This document shows, in pieces, positions 43,769 to 52,127 of a stretch of DNA of 64,000 nucleotides. Both the position numbers and the translations under genes were made by a program. The first letter of the stretch is position 1, and each line of letters starts with the position of its first letter. Under the pieces are notes generated by a model. It had not been told where the DNA came from. It did no database searches and was given only the letters and a program-made list of their open reading frames with translations. This stretch comes from Frankia umida (GTDB taxonomy: Bacteria; Actinomycetota; Actinomycetes; Frankiales; Frankiaceae): NCBI RefSeq assembly GCF_023242945.1, contig NZ_JALKFT010000021.1:1-64000 (forward strand), given 5' to 3'.

Positions 43769-45199
43769 CTAAAGGCCGAGGTCGGCCTCGAAGGCACCTT
43801 CCTCGAGCCGCCGCTTGATGAAGGTGAGGAAACGGGCGGCGTCCGCGCCGTCGACGATCCGGTGGTCGTAGGTCAGCGACAGGTAGACGCTGGAGCGCAC
43901 GGCGATGATCTCGCCGAGGTCCGGGTCGTCGATGACCGCCGGCTTCTTGGTGACGATCCCGGTGCCGAGGATGCCGACCTGCGGCTGGTTGAGGATCGGG
44001 GTGTCGAACAGGGCGCCCCGGCTGCCGGTGTTGGTGAGGGTGAACGTCCCCCCACCGAGCTCGTCCGGGGAGATCCTGTTCGCGCGGGTGCGGCTGGCCA
44101 GGTCGTCGATCTTGCGGGCCAGGCCGGTCAGGTTCAGGTTGCCCGCGCTGTGGATGACCGGCACGACCAGGCCGCGCTCGGAGTCCACGGCGATGCCGAG
44201 GTTCTCGTCACCGTGGTAGGTGACGGTCCCGGCGTCCACGTCGATGCTGGCGTTGAGCTGCGGGAACTCGCGCAGCGCCTCGCAGGTGGCGAGCGCGAAG
44301 AACGGCAGGAACGACAGCTTGAGGCCTTCGCGGGTGGCGAAGCCCGCCTTGGCCCGGTCCCGCAGCTTCGCGATGCGCGTCACATCCGCCTCGACGACGG
44401 TGGTCAGCTGGGCGCTGATCTGCAGCGACTCCACCATCCGCCGGGCCACCAGGGCCCGCAGCCGGGACAGCTTCTCCGTGCGCCCACGCACCGGCGCGGC
44501 GGGTGCCGTCGACGGTGCGGCGGGTGCCGCGGGAGCGGGTGCCGCCGTGGCGGGAGCGGGAGCGGGAGCGGGGGTGGCGGGGGTGGCCGGAGCGCCGCCG
44601 GAGCGGGCCGCGTCCTGGATGTCCTGCTTGGTGATCCGACCGCCGGGGCCGGTTCCGGCGACGTCGGCCAGGTCAACGCCGAACTCGGCCGCCATCTTGC
44701 GCACGAGCGGGGTGACGTAACGGCCGATGCCGCCGTCGCCGTTGGCCGAGGCCGCGGGTGCGGCCGCGGCCTGAGCGGGCACCGGCTGCGGCGCGGGTGC
44801 GGGCACCGGCGGCGCGGCGGGAGCCGGAGCCGGAGCCGGAGCGGGCGGCGGCGGAGCTGCGGCCGCGGGCTTGGCCGGCTCCGGGGTCGGTGTGGGTTCG
44901 GGCTCGGGCGCCGCGGGGGGCTCGGCCGCGGCGGCGGCCGGGGCCGCCTCGCCGCCGCCGGACCCGTCGTCGATGACCGCGAGCTCGACACCGACCTCGA
45001 CGGTCTCGTCCTCGGCGACCTTGATCGAGCTGATGACGCCGGAGGCCGGGGCGGGGATCTCGGTGTCAACCTTGTCCGTGCTGACCTCAAGAAGCGGCTC
45101 GTCGGCTTCGACGCGCTCGCCTTCCTGCTTCAGCCATCGGGTGACGGTTCCCTCGGAGACACTCTCCCCGAGCCGGGGCATCGTGACAGATACAGACAT
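43769..45199 (-). CDS. sucB: 2-oxoglutarate dehydrogenase E2 (dihydrolipoamide succinyltransferase)
   Basis: The product has 476 residues. One N-terminal lipoyl domain carries the lipoylated Lys43 in EVSTDKVDTEIP. A long Pro/Ala-rich linker follows, then the E1/E3-binding domain (RYVTPLVRKMAAEFGVDLAD) and the catalytic acyltransferase domain with the active site YDHRIVDGADAARFL. It may serve as E2 of the pyruvate or the 2-oxoglutarate complex; in M. tuberculosis the homologous gene at this locus (Rv2215) serves the pyruvate complex. ATG 45199 has AAGGAG upstream. lpd lies 152 bases upstream on the same strand. Confidence 0.92.
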   Translation of the reverse strand: MSVSVTMPRLGESVSEGTVTRWLKQEGERVEADEPLLEVSTDKVDTEIPAPASGVISSIKVAEDETVEVGVELAVIDDGSGGGEAAPAAAAAEPPAAPEPEPTPTPEPAKPAAAAPPPPAPAPAPAPAAPPVPAPAPQPVPAQAAAAPAASANGDGGIGRYVTPLVRKMAAEFGVDLADVAGTGPGGRITKQDIQDAARSGGAPATPATPAPAPAPATAAPAPAAPAAPSTAPAAPVRGRTEKLSRLRALVARRMVESLQISAQLTTVVEADVTRIAKLRDRAKAGFATREGLKLSFLPFFALATCEALREFPQLNASIDVDAGTVTYHGDENLGIAVDSERGLVVPVIHSAGNLNLTGLARKIDDLASRTRANRISPDELGGGTFTLTNTGSRGALFDTPILNQPQVGILGTGIVTKKPAVIDDPDLGEIIAVRSSVYLSLTYDHRIVDGADAARFLTFIKRRLEEGAFEADLGL

Positions 45200-45351
45200 G
45201 CTGGAACGACTCCTTCGTCGCAACCGGCATGCACCGCGAGAGCGGCCGGCCGGAGCGTTTGACGCCGTGTCTTTGCGTGCTGGGGGTCTGGACCCGCTGG
45301 CGGTGGTGCGTACCAGCGGTGGTACGTACGTGGGTTGCCGGCGACCCGCGG

Positions 45352-46734
45352 CTAGCCGTGGACGTGCAGCGGCTTGCCGGCCAGCGCCAGATGCGCCTCG
45401 CCAAGGGCCTCCGACAGGGTGGGATGCGGGTGGATGAGCTGGGCGACCTCGGCCGGTTCGGCCTCCCAGTTCGTGATGAGCTCCGCCTCGGCGATCAGCT
45501 CGCCGACCCGGTCGCCGACCATGTGGACGCCGACCACGGGGCCGTCGGGCAGCGCCACCAGGGTCACCGCTCCGGCGGTCCGCAGGATCTGGGCCTTGCC
45601 GTTGCCGGCCAGGTTGTAGGTGAAGGTGCGGATCTCACCGTGCCGCTCCCGGGCCGCTGCCACCGTGAGCCCCACGGAGGCGACCTCGGGATGGGAGTAG
45701 GTGACCCGGGGGATGTTGTCGTGATCGACGGGCACCGGGTTGCCGCCGGCGAGCCGTTCGGCGAGGTAGATGCCCTCGGCGAAGCCGACGTGGGCGAGCT
45801 GCGGACCGGGGCGCAGGTCACCGAGCGCGGAGATGGTCGGGATGTTCGTGCGCAGTTCACGGTCGACCAGGACGTGGCCGCGGTCCATGGCCACCCCGAC
45901 CTCCTCGAAGCCCAGGCCCGCCGAGACCGGCCCGCGGCCCACCGCGACGAGCAGCAGCTCCGCGTCGATGGTCGTGCCGTTCTCCAACGACACCGTCACG
46001 CCGTGGTCGGTGGTCTTCACCCCGGCGAAGCGGGCGCCGAGCTCCAGCGTGATGCCACGCTTGCGGAACGCGCGTTCCAACAGGCGGGAGCTGGACTCGT
46101 CCTCGAGTGGGACGAGGTGCGCCAACGCCTCGACGATGGTCACCTCGGCGCCGTACGAGCGCCACACCGAGGCGAACTCGCAGCCGATCGCCCCGGCGCC
46201 GAGCACGACGACGGAGGCGGGTACCCGGTCGAGCGTCAGCGCGTCGTCGCTGGTGAGGACCCGCTCGTGGTCGATCTCGAGGCCGGGTAGCGATCTGGGT
46301 CGCGAGCCGGTGGCGAGCACCACGTGCCGGCCGGTGACCACCCTGTCCCCGACGGAGACGGCGGTCGGGGACACCAGACGCCCGACACCCTCGATGACCT
46401 CGATGCCGCGCGAGCGGATCAGCCCGCTCAGCCCCTTGAACAGGCCGGCGACGACCGAGTCCTTGTAGGCGTGGACCTGCGCCATGTCGATGCCGTCGAG
46501 GGTCGCGCGGATCCCGAAGGCCTCGCTGTCGTTGATGGAGTCGACGATCTCCGCCGAGTGCAGCAGCGCCTTGGTCGGGATGCATCCTCGGTGCAGGCAG
46601 GTGCCGCCGAGCCTGTCCTTCTCGATCAGGGCGACGCTGCGGCCGAGTTCGGCGGCGCGTAGCGCGGCAGCGTACCCACCGCTACCGCCGCCGAGAACGA
46701 CCAGGTCGACGGGACCGGCCGCTGAGTCCGCCAC
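45352..46734 (-). CDS. lpd: dihydrolipoyl dehydrogenase (E3)
   Basis: The product has 460 residues. It reoxidises dihydrolipoamide with NAD in the 2-oxoacid dehydrogenase and glycine-cleavage complexes. FAD-binding VVLGGGSGGYAAALRAAELG, redox-active GGTCLHRGCIPTKALL, NAD-binding VVLGAGAIGCEFASVWRSYG and the C-terminal His-Glu in IHPHPTLSEALGEAHL are all intact. GTG 46734 is the start. Adjacency to sucB and proximity to gcvT and lipAB make functional sense. In M. tuberculosis the lpd gene is elsewhere, so this adjacency is a lineage feature. Confidence 0.95.
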   Translation of the reverse strand: MADSAAGPVDLVVLGGGSGGYAAALRAAELGRSVALIEKDRLGGTCLHRGCIPTKALLHSAEIVDSINDSEAFGIRATLDGIDMAQVHAYKDSVVAGLFKGLSGLIRSRGIEVIEGVGRLVSPTAVSVGDRVVTGRHVVLATGSRPRSLPGLEIDHERVLTSDDALTLDRVPASVVVLGAGAIGCEFASVWRSYGAEVTIVEALAHLVPLEDESSSRLLERAFRKRGITLELGARFAGVKTTDHGVTVSLENGTTIDAELLLVAVGRGPVSAGLGFEEVGVAMDRGHVLVDRELRTNIPTISALGDLRPGPQLAHVGFAEGIYLAERLAGGNPVPVDHDNIPRVTYSHPEVASVGLTVAAARERHGEIRTFTYNLAGNGKAQILRTAGAVTLVALPDGPVVGVHMVGDRVGELIAEAELITNWEAEPAEVAQLIHPHPTLSEALGEAHLALAGKPLHVHG

Positions 46735-46965
46735 GCCTTGGGTCCCTTCTCGTTGACGTCACGAAACCCCGCCAGACTGGCCCGCCTCGCGCGGTTTCGT
46801 TGTGCGTTGCCTGGTGGGCCGGCGTTCTGGGGCCACGACTGTCACATCACGTCGGTCCGAAGCCAGTCTTTCACGCCGCTACCCGCCCGCCGCTCGGATG
46901 GGGGAGTGCAATGCGTCGCGTGCGCCGGCCATGGGCGCGAGCGGATGCGGGTGCAGATGTGATAG

Positions 46966-46987
46966 CGGGTGCGGATGCCCGCACCCG
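46966..46987. terminator. hairpin at the end of pepA
   Basis: A 9-bp stem (CGGGTGCGG with CCGCACCCG) and 4-nt loop lies 8 bases beyond the pepA stop. Confidence 0.65.
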
Positions 46988-46994
46988 TACCTGT

Positions 46995-48527
46995 TCAGTC
47001 GGTGCGGACCGCCTGGTTCTCGGCGAGTCGCACGAGGGTGCGGACAATCACGCCGGTGCCGCCTTTGGGCGTGTGCCCGTAGGGCTCCCCGCTGTTCCAG
47101 GAGGGCCCGGCGATGTCGAGGTGCGCCCATGGGAGGTCCTCGGCGACGAACGCGCCCAGGAAGTGGGCAGCCACCAGCATTCCGCCCTCGCGGCTGCCGC
47201 CCGGCGCGACGTTGGCGAGGTCGGCGACGGTCGAGTCGAGGCCCTTGCGCAGCTCCGGCGGCAGCGGCATCGGCCAGACGCTCTCCCCGGCGTCCGCCGC
47301 CGCGGTCGCGACCGTGTCCAGCGCGTCGCCCCGGCCCATCAGCCCGCTGGTGCGCTGGCCGAGCGCGACGATCTGGGCGCCGGTGAGCGTCGCGACGTCG
47401 ACGATCATCGCCGGTGACTCCTCGGCCGCGCGCACGAGCGCGTCGGCGAGCACGAGCCGCCCCTCGGCGTCGGTGTTGAGCACCTCGACCCGCTTCCCAC
47501 CACGCATCGTCAGCACGTCGGACGGTCGGATGGCCTCCCCGGAGGGCATGTTCTCCGCGCACGGCAGCCAGCCGACCACGGTGATCGGCAGGCGCAGCCG
47601 CGCGATCGCGATCAGCGCGGCGAGCACCGAGGCGGCGCCCGCCATGTCGGCCTTCATCCATTCCATCGCCGTGGACGGCTTGAGCGACAGACCGCCGGAG
47701 TCGAAGGTGATGCCCTTGCCGACCAGCGCGATCGCCGGATGCACGGCGTCGTCACCGCGCCACTCGAGGCGGATCAGCCGCGGTGGGTTCACCGATCCCT
47801 GCCCGACCCCGAGAATCCCGCCGTAGCCACCTTCGGCCAGGGCGGTCTCGTCCAGCACCTCGACCCCGATCCCGGCGGCGCCGGCCTGCTCGCGGGCGAG
47901 GTCGGCGAGCAGCGCCGGGGACAGGTGGCTTGGCGGTGTGTTCACCAGGTCCCGCACCAGCCGGACCGCCGCCGTGGTGATCACGGCCCGGTCGACCTCG
48001 GCGGCGGCCAGCGGCAGGCTCGACTCGTCGACGACGAGGGTGAGCTCCTGCACGGGAGCCGGCCGCCCCGCCGCCGAGACCGTCCGCAACTGGTCGAAGG
48101 TGTAGGCGCCGAGCAGCGCGCCTTCGGCGACCGCCCGCACCGACTCGGTCGAGACCGCCCCCGGTGCGGCGGCCAGGGCGAGTGCCACACTCGAGCGCCC
48201 GGCGCTCGCCCGCACCGCTGTTCCGGCCGCGCGGCGCAGAACCTCGGAGTCCAGGGGCGCGTCCTCGGTCGGGCTCGGCCCCAGGCCCACCGCGACGACG
48301 GTCGCCGCCCGCACTGCCCCGAGCGTCGCGAACCGCACCACCTCCCCGACCCGTCCCGTCGCGCCCAGCGAGGTGAGCACGTCCACGAGCCGCCCGTCGA
48401 GGGCCTCGTCCAGCCCGCCGGCGCCGGTGGTGACCTCGAGCCCGTCCGCTCCGGTCGTGGTCGCGATCACCACCGCGTCCACCGCGAGATCGACAAGGGC
48501 TGTGGCGCTGGGCGCGAGGCTGGTCAT
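46995..48527 (-). CDS. pepA: leucyl aminopeptidase
   Basis: The product has 510 residues. It is a family M17 di-metal aminopeptidase, normally a cytosolic hexamer. Metal ligands and active site are in LVGKGITFDSGGLSLKPS, MKADMAGAASVLAAL and VLNTDAEGRLVLADALV; the N-terminal regulatory domain occupies residues 1 to about 170. ATG 48527 is preferred to a start at 48578. It is divergent from gcvT with 145 bases between. Confidence 0.94.
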   Translation of the reverse strand: MTSLAPSATALVDLAVDAVVIATTTGADGLEVTTGAGGLDEALDGRLVDVLTSLGATGRVGEVVRFATLGAVRAATVVAVGLGPSPTEDAPLDSEVLRRAAGTAVRASAGRSSVALALAAAPGAVSTESVRAVAEGALLGAYTFDQLRTVSAAGRPAPVQELTLVVDESSLPLAAAEVDRAVITTAAVRLVRDLVNTPPSHLSPALLADLAREQAGAAGIGVEVLDETALAEGGYGGILGVGQGSVNPPRLIRLEWRGDDAVHPAIALVGKGITFDSGGLSLKPSTAMEWMKADMAGAASVLAALIAIARLRLPITVVGWLPCAENMPSGEAIRPSDVLTMRGGKRVEVLNTDAEGRLVLADALVRAAEESPAMIVDVATLTGAQIVALGQRTSGLMGRGDALDTVATAAADAGESVWPMPLPPELRKGLDSTVADLANVAPGGSREGGMLVAAHFLGAFVAEDLPWAHLDIAGPSWNSGEPYGHTPKGGTGVIVRTLVRLAENQAVRTD

Positions 48528-48659
48528 GCGGTGAGCGTATTGAACGAGACGATGCCCTCGCGGCCGCGGTGCCGACATCGGTGTCGACAGCGGCGCTGGC
48601 CGTTATGGGGGGTCGCTCCGGGTTGGCCGCCGACCGGGTCGGGATCGCGATGGCTCCTT

Positions 48660-48665
48660 TAGGCT
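48660..48665 (+). promoter_or_regulatory. -10 element of gcvT (leaderless)
   Basis: TAGGCT lies exactly 7 nt before ATG 48673 and there is no Shine-Dalgarno sequence. This leaves no room for a glycine riboswitch in the gcvT leader. Confidence 0.5.
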
Positions 48666-48672
48666 GGGCGCC

Positions 48673-49770
48673 ATGGCAGAGCTGCGGCGATCTCCGCTGT
48701 ACGACCGGCATGTGGCGCTCGGCGCGAAGCTCGCGGAGTTCGGCGGCTGGGAGATGCCGATCGAGTACGCGGGGCGCGGCGTCCTCGCCGAGCACCAGGC
48801 GGTGCGCACCGCGGTCGGTGTCTTCGACGTCAGTCATCTCGGCAAGGCGGAGGTCACCGGTCCCGGTGCGGCCGCGTTCGTCAACGCCTGCCTGACCAAC
48901 GACCTCGCCCGCATCCAGCCCGGTCAGGCCCAGTACACCCTGTGCTGCACCGAGGACGGCGGGGTCGTCGACGACCTGATCGCCTATCTGATCTCGGACG
49001 AGCACGTGCTGCTCGTCCCGAACGCGGCGAACAACGCCGAGGTCGCCGCCCTGCTGGCCGCCGCCGCACCGCCCGCGGTGACGGTCACCAACCGGCACGC
49101 CGATCTGGCGGTCCTCGCCGTGCAGGGACCCGCCGCCCCCCAGCTCGTCGCCGCGCTCGAACTGCCGACCGACGGCGCGTACATGAGTTTCGTCGAGGCA
49201 TCGTGGAAGGGTCTGCCGGTCATCGTCTGCCGCTCCGGTTACACCGGTGAACGGGGCTTCGAGCTGCTGCCCCGCTGGGCGGACGCGCCTGCCCTGTGGG
49301 ACGCCCTGTTCGCCGCCGGAGCCGCGTTCGACGTGTCACCCGTCGGCCTCGGCGCCCGGGACACCCTGCGCACCGAGATGGGCTACCCGCTGCACGGTCA
49401 GGATCTCTCCCGGTCGATCACCCCGGTGCAGGCCCGGTCGGGCTGGGCGGTCGGCTGGGACAAGCCGTCCTTCTGGGGGCGCGACGCGCTGCTCGCCGAG
49501 CGTGCGGCCGGCGCCGGTCGGCTCCTGTGGGGCCTGCGGGCGACCGGACGGGCGATCCCGCGCGCCCACATGGCCGTGACCTCGCCCGCCGGCGATCCGA
49601 TCGGCGAGGTCACCAGCGGAACCTTCTCCCCCTCCCGGCGGGAGGGCATCGGCCTCGCCCTGCTCGACCGCGGGATCACCGAGGGCGCCACCGTCCACGT
49701 CGACGTCCGTGGCCGCCCGAGTCCGATGACCGTCGTGCGGCCGCCTTTCGTCGATTCCTCGCCGCGGTAG
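48673..49770 (+). CDS. gcvT: glycine cleavage system T protein (aminomethyltransferase)
   Basis: The product has 365 residues, standard length. It transfers the methylene group from the aminomethyl-lipoyl H protein to tetrahydrofolate, releasing ammonia. Landmarks are LYDRHVALGAKLAEFGGWEM, GVFDVSHLGKAEVTGPGAAA, SGYTGERGFELL and RDTLRTEMGYPLHGQDLS. Partners GcvH and GcvP are not in this window. Position near pepA and cobT/cobS matches mycobacteria (Rv2211c). Confidence 0.95.
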   Translation: MAELRRSPLYDRHVALGAKLAEFGGWEMPIEYAGRGVLAEHQAVRTAVGVFDVSHLGKAEVTGPGAAAFVNACLTNDLARIQPGQAQYTLCCTEDGGVVDDLIAYLISDEHVLLVPNAANNAEVAALLAAAAPPAVTVTNRHADLAVLAVQGPAAPQLVAALELPTDGAYMSFVEASWKGLPVIVCRSGYTGERGFELLPRWADAPALWDALFAAGAAFDVSPVGLGARDTLRTEMGYPLHGQDLSRSITPVQARSGWAVGWDKPSFWGRDALLAERAAGAGRLLWGLRATGRAIPRAHMAVTSPAGDPIGEVTSGTFSPSRREGIGLALLDRGITEGATVHVDVRGRPSPMTVVRPPFVDSSPR

Positions 49771-49918
49771 GTCGCCTCTCGCGGATCGTCGACCTCTGAC
49801 CGCCGCTGGCCCCTGGAGCCGCGCGAAACCGTCTGGTCGGCCCGGCCGAGGCCGGGGTCGCCGCTTCCGGGGTGGGGGCGTGGCGGAGTTGTCGTAGGAA
49901 TCGGGTAGTAAGGGAGTC

Positions 49919-51157
49919 GTGGATTCCCAAGCCGCGAACAGCGGAGTCTCCGGCGACGTGGCCAGCACCGCTGATGGTGAGAGGGGCGGCGAACCCGGCG
50001 GTGGCCTCGCCGGCCTGGGCGCCACGGGGCGCGGGATGGGGGGCGTGCCGGCTGTCCCGGTGCTGGATGGGGTGGCGATGGCGGCCGCTGTCGCCCGGCA
50101 GGGGCAGCTGACCAAGCCGCCGGGGGCGTTGGGGCGCCTCGAGGAGCTGTCGGTCTGGATCGCCGGGGTGCAGGGGATGTGCCCGCCGCGGGCGTTCGCG
50201 CGGGTGCGGGCCGTGATCGTCGCGGCCGATCACGGTATCGCCAGTGTGGGTGTGTCGGCGTTTCCCAGCGATGTGACCGCACAGATGGTGGCGAACTTCG
50301 CCGCGGGCGGGGCGGCGGTCAACGTGCTCGCCCGGCAGGTCGGTGCCGAGGTGCGGGTGGTGGATGTCGCGGTCGACACCCCGGAGCCGGCCACCCCGGG
50401 CGGGGTCGACGGCAGCGGGCCGCCGGGGCGTTACCGGGTCCGGCGGGCGAGTGACCGGATCGACCGCGCGGACGCGCTCAGCGTCGAGGAGGGGGAGCGG
50501 GCCTTCGACATCGGGCGCATGATCGCTGACGAGGAGGTGGATGCCGGCGCCGATCTGCTGGTGCCCGGCGAGATGGGGATCGGGAACACGACGCCGGCGG
50601 CCGCGGTCGTCGCGCTGCTGACGGGGCGGGAGCCGATCGAGGTCGTCGGGCGCGGCACCGGTATCGATGACGCGCGGTGGATGGTGAAGACCGCGGCGAT
50701 CCGGGATGCGATGCGCCGCGGCCGGCCGTTCGCCGACAACGCGCACACGGTGCTGCGCGTCACCGGCGGTGCGGATCTGATGGCGCTCGCCGGCCTGCTG
50801 GTGCAGGCGGCGGTGCGGCGCACCCCGGTGGTGCTCGACGGGGTGATCGTCTGCGCGGCGGCGCTGGCGGCCGAGCACATCGCGCCGGGGGCGAAGAACT
50901 GGTGGGTCGCCGGCACCCGCTCGCCGGAACCAGCCCAGGCCTACGCGTTGGGCGCGCTCGGGCTCACCCCACTGCTCGACGTCGGGCTGCGCCTGGGTGA
51001 GGGCACCGGCGCGCTGCTGGCCGTCCCGCTGGTGCGGGCGGCGCAGGCGACGCTCGCCGAGATGGCCACCTTCGATCAGGCGGGGGTGAGCGGGAAGGCC
51101 GAGTCGGATGGGGCGGCTGGCTCCGGCGAGCATCCGCAGGAGCGCGACGCCACGTGA
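49919..51157 (+). CDS. cobT: nicotinate-nucleotide:dimethylbenzimidazole phosphoribosyltransferase
   Basis: The product has 412 residues. It makes alpha-ribazole phosphate for the lower ligand of cobalamin. Motifs include TKPPGALGRLEELSVWIAGV, VIVAADHGIASVGVSAFPSD, FAAGGAAVNVLARQVGAEVR, GEMGIGNTTPAAAVVALLTG and GVIVCAAALAAEHIAPGAKN. The first 45 residues are an extra Gly/Ala-rich segment. GTG 49919 follows GGGAG. I looked for a cobalamin riboswitch in the 148 bases upstream and did not see one. The stop overlaps cobS (GTGA). Confidence 0.94.
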   Translation: MDSQAANSGVSGDVASTADGERGGEPGGGLAGLGATGRGMGGVPAVPVLDGVAMAAAVARQGQLTKPPGALGRLEELSVWIAGVQGMCPPRAFARVRAVIVAADHGIASVGVSAFPSDVTAQMVANFAAGGAAVNVLARQVGAEVRVVDVAVDTPEPATPGGVDGSGPPGRYRVRRASDRIDRADALSVEEGERAFDIGRMIADEEVDAGADLLVPGEMGIGNTTPAAAVVALLTGREPIEVVGRGTGIDDARWMVKTAAIRDAMRRGRPFADNAHTVLRVTGGADLMALAGLLVQAAVRRTPVVLDGVIVCAAALAAEHIAPGAKNWWVAGTRSPEPAQAYALGALGLTPLLDVGLRLGEGTGALLAVPLVRAAQATLAEMATFDQAGVSGKAESDGAAGSGEHPQERDAT

Positions 51158-52032
51158 CGGTCGCCCTGCGGACGGCCTTCTCGCTGCTGACCGTCGCACC
51201 GGTGCGCGGGCCGGCGCGGCTCGACCGGCGCGTCGCCGGCCGGGCGATGGCCCTGGCTCCGCTGGTGGGGCTCGTGCTGGGAGTGGTCGCCGCGCTGGTG
51301 GTCTTCGGCCTGCGGGTCTCGACGGGCATGCCGGGCAGCCGCACGCAGACGCTGCTGCCCGCCGTGGCGGGTATCGCGGTGCTGGCGCTGGCAACCCGCG
51401 GCCTGCACCTGGACGGTCTGGCCGATCTGGCGGACGGGCTCGGGGCCCGGCACGCCGGTGGTCGGGAGCGGGCGCTGGCGGTGATGCGTGAGCCGACCAT
51501 CGGCGCCTTCGGCGTGGTGGCCGTGCTGTTCGTGGTGCTGTTGCAGGTCACCGCGCTCGGCGCGGCGATCACGGTGCACCGGGGCACCGTGTCGATGCTG
51601 GTCGCGGTGATGACCGGGCGGCTCGCGGTGACCCTCGCCTGCGCCAGTTCCGCGCCCGCCGCGCACCCGAACGGTCTCGGCGCGTTCGTGGCCGGTTCGG
51701 TCCGGACCCGCGACGCGCTGGTGGCTTTTGTCGGGGTGTGCGGAGTGGCAGCCCTCGCCGGGCGGTTCGACTACGACGGCGGTGATCTCGAGCGGGCCGC
51801 CCGCGCGGTGATCGCGGTGTGTGTCGGGGCCGCGGTCTCGGTGGCGCTGCGGTACTACTTCGTCCGCCGGCTCGGAGGGTTGACCGGGGATGTCCTGGGC
51901 GGCCTCGTCGAACTGACCACCGTGGTGACGCTGCTGTTCATGGCGATGACCTATCCGGACTGGCTGCTGCACCTGGTCGGCTCCGACGCGGGTTCGTCCG
52001 GGCCACCGGGCTGGCCAGGCCGCCCACGGTGA
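51154..52032 (+). CDS. cobS: adenosylcobinamide-GDP ribazoletransferase (cobalamin synthase)
   Basis: The product has 292 residues. It is an integral membrane enzyme joining adenosylcobinamide-GDP and alpha-ribazole. The N-terminus ALRTAFSLLTVAPVRGPARL and the motif LATRGLHLDGLADLADGLGA with acidic metal ligands are typical; five to six hydrophobic segments run through the protein (for example LAPLVGLVLGVVAALVVFGL). GTG 51154 overlaps the cobT stop, so both are coupled. Confidence 0.94.
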   Translation: MTVALRTAFSLLTVAPVRGPARLDRRVAGRAMALAPLVGLVLGVVAALVVFGLRVSTGMPGSRTQTLLPAVAGIAVLALATRGLHLDGLADLADGLGARHAGGRERALAVMREPTIGAFGVVAVLFVVLLQVTALGAAITVHRGTVSMLVAVMTGRLAVTLACASSAPAAHPNGLGAFVAGSVRTRDALVAFVGVCGVAALAGRFDYDGGDLERAARAVIAVCVGAAVSVALRYYFVRRLGGLTGDVLGGLVELTTVVTLLFMAMTYPDWLLHLVGSDAGSSGPPGWPGRPR

Positions 52033-52114
52033 TCATGGCGCTCCGGGGTGTGGTGCTCGGAGCGGACGCTCGCCGGATGTGTGCGCGATGGTGACGGTGA
52101 CGGTGGGAATCGGA

Positions 52115-52120
52115 TACGTT
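52115..52120 (+). promoter_or_regulatory. -10 element of the STAND gene (leaderless)
   Basis: TACGTT lies 7 nt before GTG 52128. The hexamer plus the next six bases (TCGGGT) resemble the recN start region, and no ribosome site is present. Confidence 0.5.
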
Positions 52121-52127
52121 TCGGGTT

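Noticed and set aside
48528..48672. Glycine riboswitch upstream of gcvT
   Set aside because: A -10 element lies 7 nt before the ATG, so the transcript probably has no leader.
49771..49918. Cobalamin riboswitch upstream of cobT
   Set aside because: I could not find the conserved B12-box-like core, and a GGGAG ribosome site lies in an otherwise unstructured stretch. A covariance-model search would settle it.
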